Positions 24,940-36,156 of a DNA stretch of 64,000 bases are shown here, piece after piece. How positions within the stretch are numbered: the stretch's first letter is position 1; each line of letters starts with the position of its first letter. The notes under the pieces are model-generated. The model did no database searches. It worked only from the letters and a program-made list of their open reading frames with translations, and had not been told where the DNA came from. The position numbers were made by a program, and so were the translations under genes. The stretch comes from Dendrophyllia cribrosa (Eukaryota; Cnidaria; Anthozoa; Scleractinia; Dendrophylliidae): NCBI GenBank assembly GCA_024195265.1, contig JAJLRJ010000010.1, positions 19,882,284-19,946,283 on the forward strand, given 5' to 3'.

Positions 24940-25164
24940 TTTTTTCAACATATCCAGTGTTTTGTAATTTTGAATTTTGGATCAAGCTGAAGTCATTTTT
25001 CTTTTCCAGCGGGAGACTAAAAAACTCCAGTGCATCGCTGAAAAGCAAGTCCACCGTTGATTGCTCCACTCCATGGCCAGTGACGTAGAAAAATCCAACA
25101 TCTTTACAAGCTTGGTGGATTTCTTGAATTACTCGTGTAGCTCTTTGGTCCATGAAATCACGTT
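24940..25164 (-). CDS. 2OG-Fe(II) dioxygenase (IPNS-like), first visible exon
   Basis: Acceptor TTTTATTGATACAG, with the exon starting at 25164 inside a split codon (phase 1), so an upstream coding exon exists. The donor AAAA|GTACGG at 24939 is the phase-compatible choice. It reads RDFMDQRATRVIQEIHQ, ACKDVGFFYVTGHGV, FSDALEFFSLPLEKK and NTGYVEK. This matches the DIOX_N region of plant and fungal ACC-oxidase/IPNS-type dioxygenases (the GFFYVTGHGV and FFSLPLEKK hallmarks). The four visible exons total 920 nt, about 306 residues, against the usual 310-350, so only some 20-30 N-terminal residues (normally IPVIDLS) are missing. The substrate cannot be read from sequence. The enzyme should be cytosolic, using Fe(II), O2 and 2-oxoglutarate. 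Confidence 0.88.
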
Positions 25165-26690
25165 CTGTATCAATAAAAGATAATTAATAGTTTGGTTGAG
25201 TTAGATTAACATGTACAGTGACTATGACAATTAGTCTGAACTGTCAATTGTCTCGGAGAACACCGCCCCTTTTAATCTGTGGATTTGTTGTGTAATCAAT
25301 GTTCGATTGAGTTCGATCACCCAAAAGAGAACTTCGCGCTTAATGAGTAATCGGGGCAAACATTTGCCGCCAAAATACATTGTTTGTGTGGGAATGCAGT
25401 GTCGAATAATTTGGGTAAAATTTGATATATTTTCTAGTATTTGTGAATTGAAGACTTACGACACCACTGAAATAAGACTACTCGTCAAGTGTCAGGAATG
25501 TATGGCTGTGTTAAGCGTGTTTAAATGTTTTTCCATACATTTCTCAATACTAAACCCAGTCTACGGAAAAAATTTTACAGAGAAATCTGCATCTGACATC
25601 GTCTTATATATTCTTATTGCGACTTTTGGTCTTCATTCCACTTATTAAAATTTCAAAACTTGTTGGGCATATATTAATTAAATAAAGAAACAATACTTTT
25701 TACGAACAGAAAGAAGTAATTGAGCATTTTTCATCTTACCCAACTAAGCCTACGAAACACGCAATAGAAGCCTTTTTTCTTCGAAAGTCTGATTTTACGT
25801 AACTTGGGTTTCCTATGGTAAAAGCTTACAATTTTTCATGTCAAATTTTGACAATTTCCACCGAACGGACTTTATTTTTTTTTAGTATGTTGCTTAGTAC
25901 ACCACCTTTGATCGCTTGAAGTTGAGAACAAATCTATAGGTGGTTTGCAATCAATCTCTAGAGACATAGATAACAATAGTGAAACGAACAAATGCTGGTG
26001 GACGAACAAAAGGAGCTAATGAGAGAACTATTGTTTATGTCCACCAGCATGGCGGCGATCATGACGTAACATGAAAACCACCTATTGCAAATTATTTTTG
26101 ATAATAAGACCGTGGATTGACTTGACTATTGGATTATCGACTAAATTAAATTCATATTTGAGTTCGATTGCGTTCGATAGGAAATTGAAGAATTTTTAAC
26201 CAAAAATAGTCAATTATGTAAAGGAGTTTTACGATTCAAACGGACCAGCCACACATCAGCCTCTGTTTAGTACACAGAGAAAACCCATAGCTTTTGGCTG
26301 ATACGCATGCGCATTGCGTATAACAGATGTAATTAACAAGACGATGAGCGCAGTAGAGCATGCGTGCGTTCCGTCCATTAAGGACGGTTTTCAAATAAAT
26401 CAAAAGTCATTTAAGGGCATGATATTAATCACTCCCGTATTTTTCTTTAATATCAGTTGTTAGAGGGGACGTCATGGGAAGTGGTCAAATCCCTGCGAAT
26501 TTCTTAATCTTTATGTCCTTAAACGGAGTGTGGTTAAGATTAGGCGGCACAGAAGTAGAATTCCCTGATTTGTCATGATTTATTACGAGGCCAGAACATT
26601 CACCGAAAAATGCAACACAAGTTCGAGGAACTTTATGAGAAATTTATCATTCTTCAAAAAAACAGTCTGTGAATAGCCCTAATTTGATTT
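25165..26690. other. No gene seen; upstream side of the dioxygenase gene
   Basis: The missing 5' exon of the dioxygenase should lie here or further right, but no IPVID-like coding piece with a compatible donor was recognised. GTCCACCAGCATGGCGGC at about 26038 pairs with ATGCTGGTGGAC at about 25992 as a short inverted repeat. Confidence 0.5.
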
Positions 26691-26699
26691 CTTCGTCTT

Positions 26700-26886
26700 C
26701 AACCATTTATGGTTTTATAAAACCTCGAATGTCATTATTAGACCGCATCGTTGAAGCCAAGGTCTTTAACACAATAATAAAAAGATATGGAGAAAGAGGA
26801 TCTCCCTGCTTAACACCACGCTGGATATCAAAATGCGCAGTAGCGAAGCCATTATTTAAAACACAACTAGAAATAAGAAATAGAAC
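26700..26886 (-). pseudogene. L1-like reverse transcriptase fragment, 3' piece
   Basis: Minus-strand peptide CVLNNGFATAHFDIQRGV, then KQGDPLSPYLFIIVLKTLAS and NNDIRGF. This is the NNGxxTxxFxxxRGVxQGDPLSPYLFI block (RT motif 4 region) of L1-clade LINEs. It is in frame for about 60 codons with no remaining RT catalytic FADD block to its left. It continues the piece at 27395-27655 and is separated from it by a Penelope-like insertion. Confidence 0.8.
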
Positions 26887-26889
26887 ATA

Positions 26890-27365
26890 AACCGCGGTGT
26901 TAAACATATTGAACTTATTCAAAAAACTTGACGTTTCGTATGCTACTACATACATTTTCAAAAGTGACCGTTACAGTGTTGAAAACTATACTTATATAGT
27001 ATTGAAAAGGGACTGGGACCGAGATTGAGTACAAAACTTAACAGTTGATATATAAAAAGAAACAGCTAATTAATAAAGCATCAGCTTCTCGCTACTGACG
27101 TTTGCATTAAAAGCTGGCTTAAGTTCTTGTATAAATAATGTTTCTTTGATTTTACAGTGGAAATCAGTTTTGCCCGACGCTAAGATATCAAAATGATCCC
27201 ACTTGATGTTATGTCCAGTGGTGTTGACATGGTCAGCAATGGCTGATGTGCGGTCATGCTTAGCGAGGGCCTTAAAATGCTCAGTTTTTCTATCATGAAG
27301 CCGTCGTTTAGTTTTACCAATGTAAAATTCTTCACAATCCCAACAAAAATGAAATAGAAATGTTA
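26890..27365 (-). mobile_element. Penelope-like element fragment with GIY-YIG endonuclease
   Basis: Minus-strand reading CEEFYIGKTKRRLHDRKTEH, then HVNTTGHNIKWDHFDIL and KIKETLFIQELKPAFN, ending at 27070. YIGKTKRRL...R...H and the distal KE...FIQ are the GIY-YIG nuclease pattern of Penelope-like retroelement C-termini. The 3' non-coding tail with the characteristic TACGAAACGTCAAG lies at about 26925-26945. Only the 3' end of the element is present, as expected for 5' truncation on insertion. Confidence 0.75.
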
Positions 27366-27394
27366 ATATAAAAGGTATGAATCCATCGAATAAC

Positions 27395-27655
27395 TGAAGG
27401 TCAAAACGAACGGCAGATAGAGTGCGGAATAGAAATTCTCTACTCACTAAATCAAATGCCTTTTTAAAATCTATGGCTATCAATCTTCCGTTGATTTTGT
27501 ATATCTCAGTATACTCTAAGATGTCATCCATTGTTCTAACGGCGCGCATCAAAAATAGTCCTAACTTTGACATATGCACATTGGTTGAAATGTATAATAC
27601 TAGGAAGGACAGATTCGAGTCTTTTAGCGATCACCTTTGATCCTATTTTAACATC
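27395..27655 (-). pseudogene. L1-like reverse transcriptase fragment, 5' piece (frameshifted)
   Basis: Minus-strand readings GSKVIAKRLESVLPSIIHFN and QCAYV (frame 1), then VRTMDDILEYTEIYKINGR and LIAIDFKKAFDLVSREFL (frame 2). They correspond to RT motifs 1-3 of L1-type LINEs (LAxRL, IIxxxQxxFV, DFxKAFDSV). A frameshift separates the two near 27560. Non-functional relic. Confidence 0.8.
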
Positions 27656-28005
27656 AACGTTAATCAGAGAGATTAGTGGTCATTAGTCTCCACTTCGAAA
27701 TATCTCCTTAGTAAACACACAAAGGGCTTGTAGCCGTTGCGTTAACTTTGCTGAGATTTAACTCGCTTGGATGGTCGGTGACTCTTATTTTTTTAGATAG
27801 ATAATTTTCTCGACAGAAGGTGAAAAAATGAACCATAAATCAATGTAGGAAGTTTAAAATTTTCCCATTTTTCTACCCACGCGATATCGAATCAGGATAT
27901 GCAAATGTTGTCGTATTAATATCAGATTTCCTTTAAAGTGCCTATAACCCTTATTTTCTTATCGCAAATATGAACAAGAACTCTGTGAGTATTATGATTG
28001 GGCTG

Positions 28006-28217
28006 TTAACCCTTTCACTCCCAAGAGTGCCAAAGAACAAAATTCAAGAAAAATTCCAAATTTCATTTTGTAAAATATTGAGACACTAATGGTACCATGA
28101 AAAAGTACTGCTGAAGAGGTTTCATTTGAATGGTCACACCATAGGATTTCGTCGACAGACGCAAAAGTTAGAACTACACAATATGTCTCCATGACTGACT
28201 CTGGGAGTCAGGGTTAA
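28006..28217. mobile_element. TTAA-flanked MITE
   Basis: TTAACCCTTTCACTCCCAAG on the left and TGGGAGTCAGGGTTAA on the right, giving imperfect inverted ends with TTAA duplication. 212 bp, the same size as the 4455 copy and a related terminal motif. Non-coding. Confidence 0.65.
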
Positions 28218-28574
28218 GGATATCTTCACTCCATCACAAGCCAGAGGGTTGATTTTATTGAACGCATTAGGGGTCCACATTCGCCTTGGAAATTCACACG
28301 TTTAAATAAATCTTAATTAGTTTTCACACATTCCTGTTCGCACCCAGTTATCCCTATCTGTCTAAAGTTATCGTTTCCTATTGGCAAAAACAGCCTTAAA
28401 AACTATTAATAGGCTCGCTCTGTGTTTAACGGAAGCCAACGATATGCAGTATGGTCAGACTGGCACAGAGTAGGGGCAATACAATAATAATTAAAAATGG
28501 TCAGTTATGATCTTACTATAAATAACAAAGTAGCCACTTATCAGCCACTTAAGTTTATATTAATAGCCAGGTTC

Positions 28575-29420
28575 TAGGTATTATTTTTAGTCGATAAATA
28601 AAGCCGAATTCTAGAAGAAATTTTTTCATTGTGTCTATGGTCTAGCGAATAGCCCTCGAATTTAGTCGTCCGAATCCGGATCACGTTTAATCTCAACTAG
28701 CCGAGAAATAACTGATCATAAACTGCAACTTTGTTATTTATAGATAGTTTTTTTTCATTTTCGTAAGCAGTTTGTTTTCTGGCTATGAGAACAACCCCAG
28801 AGAAGGATGTTGCAGGGAATGCCAAATAAAAGAAATTAAGAAATTCTTGAAATACAGCTAAATTTTCTGTATAATTACCGTTAGCGAAACATACATTCAA
28901 ATGGACAGAGTAGGATCATTCTGTCGCTTTTTTTCTACTAGGTAATATGTCGATAAAATTCACCTTAGTTAGTTAATAAGTGCTTCCAATTGGAGACGTT
29001 CACTCAACGAGATACACAAATAATCTAATTTAACTCACGTCATTCTCTTGCTTAAGGCAGGTAGCATTACGAAGCACTTTGAACTTTCCAAACCGCGTCT
29101 TTCAATGACTAGTGTCATTGAAAGACGCGGTTTGATAAATTAGTTTTTAATTGCGGTGTGGGATTTAAGTATATTTTAAGTCGATAAACAAAGCCGAATT
29201 CTAGAGGTATTTTTTCATTGTGGCTATGGTCTAGCGAACAGCCCTCGAATTAAGTCGACTCTACAACTAGCCGAGAAACAACTTAGCATAAACTGCAACA
29301 TTGTTATTTATAGATGGCTATGAAAGCAAACCCAGAGAAAGGATGTTGCAGGGAATGCCGCAAATTAATTAAGAAATTAATTAAGAAATTCTTGAAATAC
29401 AGCTAAATTTTCTTTATTAC
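28575..29420. repeat. Direct duplication of about 280 bp
   Basis: 28586-28870 and about 29175-29415 share AAAGCCGAATTCTAGA, TCATTGTG(T/G)CTATGGTCTAG and GGATGTTGCAGGGAATGCC, ending in TTCTTGAAATACAGCTAAAT. Between the copies lie about 300 bp, including the hairpin at 29090-29133. No gene seen. Confidence 0.75.
29090..29133. repeat. Perfect hairpin, 20-bp arms, 4-nt loop
   Basis: Arm AAACCGCGTCTTTCAATGAC, loop TAGT, then the exact complement. It is GC-rich and would be very stable as RNA or cruciform. No T-run follows that would make it a pol III terminator. Function unknown. Confidence 0.9.
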
Positions 29421-29614
29421 TGTTTCTGTTCAGTTCAAAGATTCAAAAGACCACTGATTTGCATCCTCGCTTTAGAAAAGTCTTTTAACTGAGTGAAAAA
29501 TACTTGTTTTAGTTTCGCACATGGACGCTCAGCTGCACAGCCAAAAATTTAAAAATGCTACATCTCCAAAGCAATGTTGCTGATATGAAGAACCTGTTGA
29601 GAGACTGATATGCA

Positions 29615-29720
29615 GGATTCACACCTAGCGCGCTAATAATCCCCCACAATTAATGTTTGAAGAACGCGACGTTAAACGTCGGCTTGGTCCTAAAATCGGG
29701 GCTCTGGCTTGTTATGTTTT
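29615..29720. repeat. Reverse copy of the repeat at 12060-12150
   Basis: CACACCTAGCGCGCTAATAA, GAACGCGACGTTAAACGTCG and CCTAAAATCGGGGCTCT match the complement of the sequence near 12060-12150. Interspersed repeat of unknown class. Confidence 0.75.
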
Positions 29721-29800
29721 ACTTCAAACTCTTCGAACTCTTCAAGAGAACTAACTTCAGTCAATACACACGTCCCACATGGATCATTCATTCATTCTGA

Positions 29801-30310
29801 TCAATCTCTACTATGTGAATCAAACACTTTGGATACACCATCTCTTGTCTCAAAAGTAGCGACTAAAGTATAAATTATTATTGTCAAAATAAATGACTTA
29901 TAATTATCACGTAATAACGATTCATAAGCCTCAAACAAAGGTAAACAACTCTCTTCTATTATACTGTCATTTAAATAATGTACATTTCCATAATAACTTT
30001 CACTATACTCTAATAAATTGAAAGTTAACTCTCCCAGTACAAACAAAATCAGGAACTTCAGTTAACATAAGGCATTCTTTTTGTGTTAAATTAGAAAGAT
30101 AAGTATACAACTCATTACCAAAATTCGTAATTTCAACAAGATCTGACGCACATGTTATCATGCGACTAAATTATACAATACAGCTGTTAAACTCATCGCT
30201 ACACACTGACTACCCGCATTAGAACCAAAAAACACTATTTCCTTGGCTATAAGGAGCACAAATAGTTTTAGACGAATCTACACCAAATGGACCAGGATTG
30301 TTTTGTTTTG
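29801..30310 (-). pseudogene. Decayed cysteine protease (C76/USP-like) relic of a mobile element
   Basis: Minus-strand pieces in two or more frames, in order: KTICAPYSQGN (about 30270-30240), FFGSNAGSQCVAMSLTAVLY (Cys codon 30203-30205), NELYTYLSNLTQKECLMLTE (about 30105-30050), then YYGNVHYLNDSIIEESC... and VSKVFDSHSRD, ending at 29801. The order Gln-Cys...Asp-x-His-Ser-Arg is the catalytic layout of the tegument-type deubiquitinase fold that also occurs in proteins of large cnidarian and fish mobile elements with Pif1-type helicases. That family link is from memory of the family pattern, not a search. Frameshifts and early stops show that it is dead. No helicase piece was found beside it. 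Confidence 0.55.
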
Positions 30311-31010
30311 TTTTGTTTGGGACAAATGCATTGATATAAGACTCCAAGTCATACCAAGGGTAAGACACACAAAACCCCTTCCCCCCTTCCTCGCGCGCCC
30401 TTCGCGTTCCTTCCGTTAGAAACGAAGCATATAGAACCAAGCGGTAAAGTGGTCCATGGCCAAAAAAGGAAGGTTTCAATGATAGTGAAAAGAAATGATA
30501 ATCTGTCCATTGCGGCTCTACTGAAAGGATGCATTTATTAATGCTGTTTATGCGGCCACAGGTAGTAATAGAAAAGTTTATACCCGTTGGACGAATACTC
30601 GAAAGTAAGCAGCTCTCTAACTTATCCAATTGCAGCCTATATACTCTCCAAACTTTACAATATATAATCAGTATCCCTCAGAATATAGACTCAAAGACAG
30701 GATTTTTGCTCAAAAAGAAATTCGCGTTGTCATCTTCAGGACCTTTTGTTCTGCTTTGCTTGTATGAACGCGTGTCGATAAACGGCACAGTAATAGTTTA
30801 TTCCCATAATAATAAATGTGTACAGGTAGATTTTCAATAATTAAATGAAAATTGAGAGGAAGACTAAAGAAACGCTTGCGGGCTTTTACAAAGTAGTCTC
30901 CCTTTAAGCTTAAGATCTATCTAAAAAATTTTCATCCGGTATCAGACGTTGGCGTTTGCTTATATAATTGTAATTTATTGTTAGGTAACATAAATACGGT
31001 TGTTGTTTAG

Positions 31011-31438
31011 CCCGGAAAGGGGGGGGGGGGGGGGGGGGGGTACTCCGCAATGTTTTAGGTGGGGGTGTTTCGCTGGGACCTAAGAACCTCTACCCCATCT
31101 CAGACCTAAAATTTCTATTTTCGCTACACCATCTCAGACCAAACAGTTAAATTTGGTAAAAGGCTCTTTATACAAAAAGGGGTTTGTTTACACAAATTGA
31201 CAGAATTAGGCGTCAAACCCATCATGACGCTCATTGAATCGAGTGAAACTTCCACAGGCACGGTTCCAGATGAAAAATGTACCGGAAAAAAATGACAAAA
31301 CACTTAATTCGAAAATTGAACGGAAAAAGTATACCCCATCTCAGACTAAGACCCCATCTCAGACCTAGAAGGTCAAAAACCCGACCCTATCCAGCGGCAC
31401 ATACCCGTATAGCTTATATATGGGAGAATCCCCCGGGT
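31011..31438. mobile_element. hAT-like MITE with poly-G end (copy C)
   Basis: Flanked by TTGTTTAG (31003-31010) and TTTTTTAG (31439-31446), an 8-bp duplication with one mismatch. Begins CCCGGAAAGG followed by a long G run and ends ATCCCCCGGG. The interior reiterates CCCATCTCAGACC. Shares CCAGCGGCAC(A/G)T(A/C)CCCGTATAG near the right end with copy D. Confidence 0.7.
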
Positions 31439-31858
31439 TTTTTTAGCTACTGCTAATTAGTATAAAGTTAAAATTTGGGTACACGGCAGTTAATTTCGAT
31501 AATACAGATCATTTGGAACCTATTTACGCATCTCTTTTCAAGCTAGCGATGCAAACATCTTAGTCATATAAGAAGAATACAAAAAAAATACTTTTCTCTT
31601 TGCCTCTGGGCACAAGTCATGAAATGTTTTCTTATCGCTTGAGGGCTAATAGATTGGAAGTCCGATGATCGGATTTCACCGTGCAGCCTCGTCACATAAT
31701 TTGTTGAATTTTAAGTCAAAATTTACATTTCTTGAATCACTTTTTCACTCCCTAATGTAACATTGCCTTGTATTTATTGTATTTGAAGCCCACAAAACGT
31801 TCAAATCACGTGTACCACTGATTTCACCGATTTTTCATATCCAAAACACATCACGCTC

Positions 31859-32286
31859 GGGGGGGGGGGGGGGGGGGGGAGGGGTACTTGAGCAATATTT
31901 GGGTATAGGGGTGCCGCTGAGGGTCTCTTATACCCTGTTTAGGACAAAAAAGAAACGAAAATACCTACCCTGTGTAGAACAACACCCTCTATTTTAGGAC
32001 CCTGTCTAGGACACGACTCGTGCGTGGTTATTAATCTGAGCTTTAAAAAAATAGTAGACGGATCTGAAACGAAAACGACTTCACCTTCGCATGAATATGC
32101 TAATCAAGACAAGGGAAGTCACCACAAGCGCTACGTTGACTGGAACCATACCCTGTTTAGGACAGACTCGCGTTAAATTATATATCCTGTTCAGGACAAA
32201 AATGCCAAAAACCATACCTTGTCCAGCGGCACGTCCCCGTATAGGTCATATAAGGGAGTACCACCCCCCCCCCCCCCCCCCCCGGG
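31859..32286. mobile_element. hAT-like MITE with poly-G/poly-C ends (copy D)
   Basis: Perfect 8-bp duplication TCACGCTC at 31851-31858 and 32287-32294. Opens with about 21 G and closes with about 17 C then GGG. The interior reiterates ACCCTGT(T/C)TAGGACA. 428 bp, the same size as copy C. Non-coding. Confidence 0.85.
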
Positions 32287-32294
32287 TCACGCTC

Positions 32295-34371
32295 ATACAA
32301 AGCCTTTGAGCTGACAGCAAACTTTGTCTGAGTCACGTACCACTTCTTTCACAAAATACTAATAAGCTTATAACATGTAAGCCATAACATCTTTAACAAA
32401 TGCATTACAAGTTATCTCAATAAATGCCACTTCATTTTTTCCTTTGTAAAACAAATACTAATATCCTTGACATGACCTCGGTCAAAGTGATTGTTGACAT
32501 AAAGATCATGTTCTATTTCTCATTTAATTAAAATCCGGAAATTTTCCAGCCTGTGTCATTGAAAATTGATTAATGCTTTAATCACAATATTTAATGTTAA
32601 ATATAATTTTAGGGAACATTTCATGCTTGTTTGCTGAACGACTTTGTTAAATATAACACCGCTATGTAATTACAGTCTGCGCACATACGTCCTCTATTAT
32701 GTAAACTTCCCATGCATTGTTGTTAATTCATGTTCTCTCTATTTTCTATGCTGCAAAGCATATTATTTAAACACTACCCAAAAGCAGAGAGGACACACAA
32801 CGGCTTGGTACGACGAAAGAGTTATCAATAGGACAAGTATCATACTGGATGGCAAATGCATGCGACTCATACCGTTCAATTGGGGCACGATGCAACACCA
32901 ACGGTGAGGGTTAGCTCAAGAACTACAGTCAGACAAACACATCCCAGCTATCTTATCTCTTGTTTAACTTCACTAAACAATCACTTACCATTGGTTTTGT
33001 AGAGAGGGGAAATATTTATCACTGGCACAGCAGACATTTCAGTAAAATGCGACTAAATTCTAGCAAATGTAAGAAATATTTAGGGCTAGTCGGAAAGTGA
33101 ATGAGACGTGTAGAAAAAGCAATTAATCTAAAGGAGCGCCAACCAAACTGGTTTTCAAAAACTAATTAATAATTCATAAGCATATTAGCCTATCACACCA
33201 CGTAAATCGATCACGTGCATGAACCTTTATAGCCGGTAAAATTCATCAAACTGAAAAGTCTGGGGAGGGCTTTGAATTCAGTCTCAGGGGAAATACGGGG
33301 TTGAATGACTGATACAATGAAATGCTAATTAGGATGAACCTTTTATATAAAGAAAGAATACTGATGAACATGAAATTTTATATAAAATCTTCATCCTAAT
33401 TTCCGATATGAAAATAATAAACCCAACAACAAAATTTTAAGCAATGAACTATTTAATAGCAAACAAACTGTACTAATTAGTTTAACAGCATTTTTCCCAG
33501 TTAAGTGAAGCTTAGTAAGAGATTTTGTGCTTTCAAGTTTAAAGATAATGTGGTGCAAAATACAGTTTGCACAAACCATAGTTAACAAACCGGTTATGAA
33601 ACTCAGTCAGTCCTTTGTTATATGTTTTTGTTCTCCATTTCTTTTGTTCGTTTGCCTTGACCCTGCACAAAACACAAAAGGTATTGAAATGCATATGAGC
33701 AACTGACCAGTAGAAACATTTGGGCTCACACGTAAAACAAAACAATGTGCAGGGTCACGGTTCGTTCAACATAAAACAAAGCAGCTTTGTACACTCTTTT
33801 TGAAATTTGTTGAGCTTCATAACCAGTTTGTTCTATCAACTATGCACAAACCATGTACGCTTTCTAACAAAGCAACTAAAACAAGCAAGAAACTTTTCAT
33901 ATTTCAAATGAAAATGATATATTTACCTTCCTTCTTCCTTTTCAAGAAAAGACACGGCACTGCTACCGTTTGCCTCTTTCAAGTATCGTTGTAGACCACA
34001 AACGATGCTGTATAACTACTCCGCACTTCAACGATCGAAATGCTACCACAAGAAATCTAAAATTCAAATATCCCACCTCCCGTAGCGCAATTATTTGTGC
34101 TCCTTAGGGACACGCTTTGCAAGGAATGTTTTTGAAGCCGTTCAAAAAACTCGCAGCACACGTGTATTATCAGGTTTTAAAACTCAAGTCGAAGCCGAGA
34201 GTTTTAAAACCTGATAATACACTACTGCTCGTTCCGACCGTCGATGTTCATGTTGTTAGGGTGAATAGTGAGCTAGAGATAAAGCAAATTATAATTTTAA
34301 AATGGGCCGTTATTGACTAAATATTAACTGGTACAATCGATAATATCAACGGTAAGACCTACATGAAGAAA
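32295..34371. other. No gene seen
   Basis: AT-rich. The only structure noted is a hairpin at 34162-34222 with 24-bp arms that begin GTGTATTATCAGGTTTTAAA and a 13-nt loop. The 3' exons of the gene ending near 34372-34455 might lie here, but none was recognised. Confidence 0.5.
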
Positions 34372-35153
34372 TTACCCAACAGACTGATCCGACTCTGTAT
34401 TCTGCAACTCGCTGTTATAACAGCAATAAAGGCATCTTCGATACGCAACGTCACTTGCAGCGATTGCATTCTTTGCCATAGACACGACACCCGTACCCAT
34501 GGAAATGGCACCACCAACGAAAGACCCAAAACGTTTGGCTTGCTTCAGTAACTTAATTCCAGCTTGTCCTGCTTTTTTCAAAACATTTTTTTCTACTCTT
34601 CTTCCTACAAATTTTGTGACGTTATTCATTCCACTGGCGAAACCAAAGCTTCCTTGCGCAACACGCAGCCGACCGTTTCTCATCATTTCATTGTAATCAG
34701 CCTCAGAAATTCTACCACTGGCTTTTAAATCACGAGCTTTCTGAATCATATCACTTCCTGCTGCAGCATCAATTCCTCCCCGAGCAAAACTAAGGGCCGT
34801 TGTTGCGGTCTCAACACCTTTGCCAACCTTAGTTAACATTTTACCAGCTATCTTTTTGGCTGCATACCTTGATCTTTGCTGTCCCACTTTCTTTTGGGTG
34901 TTGAAGTTTTGTTGGGCCAATCTTTGCTCATCACTGACGCCCTGAAAATCTTTGATCTTGTTAAATGATTCTGACACGACCATTTCTTGGAGATCTTTCA
35001 CGCCGGTTCTCTTAACGCGAAGTTCTACTTCAGGTTCTATGTTAGAGTTTACCATTGCTTGAAAGTTTTCATCTCTGAGTTCATCGACTTTGATCCCCTT
35101 CTTAAGTTTGTAATTTAGAGCGTCATATTTGTAATGCAAGGCTTTTATCGTTC
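34372..35153 (-). CDS. Unrecognised gene, large exon (c)
   Basis: Acceptor ATTTCTTTTCTAG, start 35153 with two bases of a Gly codon completed by exon b. The frame stays open to a stop at 34372, or leaves through a weak donor GCAA|GTGACG at 34454. The product is Lys-rich and helical (YKYDALNYKLKKGIKVDEL, SFNKIKDFQGVSDEQRLAQQ). It then contains Gly/Ala-rich amphipathic stretches (TTALSFARGGIDAAAGSDM and FGSFVGGAISMGTGVVSM) that could pack against or enter membranes. No known domain was recognised with confidence. The residues after AIAASDVA (YRRCLYCCYNSE) look less protein-like and may be read-through into an intron. Confidence 0.7.
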
Positions 35154-35850
35154 CTAGAAAAGAAATATATAAAACAACCAATCTATGGCTCATGACGAAA
35201 CATGTGAAAGTTATGTGTCTTTTCCGTAGTTAATTCTTGATTTAGATCTCCAATCCTAAATGCAAGGTTACCCCTTAAAGAGAAGAGATGCTGGTCACGT
35301 TGCACTTTGTGTAGCTGAGGATCGATCCGATTCTCAGTCGTACTGTAAAGCGCATTTGAGCATACACATACGGAACTTACACATACGGAACTTGGTTATA
35401 GAAACTAGTCTTTTGCAAGATTATTTTCCCGTACGCAATTGATCCAATACCAAAAAAAATCCGATAATAAGCCCCCCCCTCCCCTCCCTCGACGCCCAAA
35501 TCTTTATGATTCCCCAATATTATTTTCTGCATGTTGTTTTCCCAATATTATTTCTCTTTAAAATAAAAAAGTATGCTAACTGCCAAAAAAGTGAAAAGAA
35601 ATGCGGATGGTTTTTAAACTGTGCGACCACGCGGATGAACATTAACTTCACATTAATGTAAACTGCATGCGCGCCTTCCTTTGCGCGCCCTTGTATGTTT
35701 TGGTTTTGTACCGACTTAGTAGGTCGCTCTGGAGTAATTCTCGCGCCGATTTCGTCGCTCGCCATAAAAATAGATTACGCGTCTTAGATTGATTTGTGGC
35801 AAGCTAGTCTGTATAAAAATACCCTACCATCACCATTATTATATTCCTAC

Positions 35851-36048
35851 CGTCCGTTAAATCGTTGATATCTCCAGGAAGACCAGCCATAAAACCTCCA
35901 AAGGTGGATCCTGCTCCTGACATGTAGTTACTGTACCGTATCAAGTCGTTTTCTGTTTCAGTCTCTTCGCCCGTTATCACCTGACCTGTGAGCCCGACGT
36001 CTTTTATGGGATCCGATTTTTCTTTTTGAAGTTCTGGTAGATCAGTTC
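35851..36048 (-). CDS. Unrecognised gene, middle exon (b)
   Basis: Acceptor CTTTATATTAAAG, donor ACG|GTAGGA. The phase fits exon c exactly (one base plus two bases gives Gly). It reads GTDLPELQKEKSDPIKDVGL, TGQVITGEETETENDLIRY and SNYMSGAGSTFGGFMAGLPG. It is acidic, with a small Gly-rich end. It begins in phase 1, so a preceding exon must end with one extra base. Confidence 0.75.
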
Positions 36049-36156
36049 CTTTAATATAAAGAAAAAATGTATCTTTCACAAACCCTTGAACGCAAACATG
36101 AAACAATAACAACAACCAAACGTGCAAGAAGTCAAGCAAGCCGTGAAGGAAGGAAA

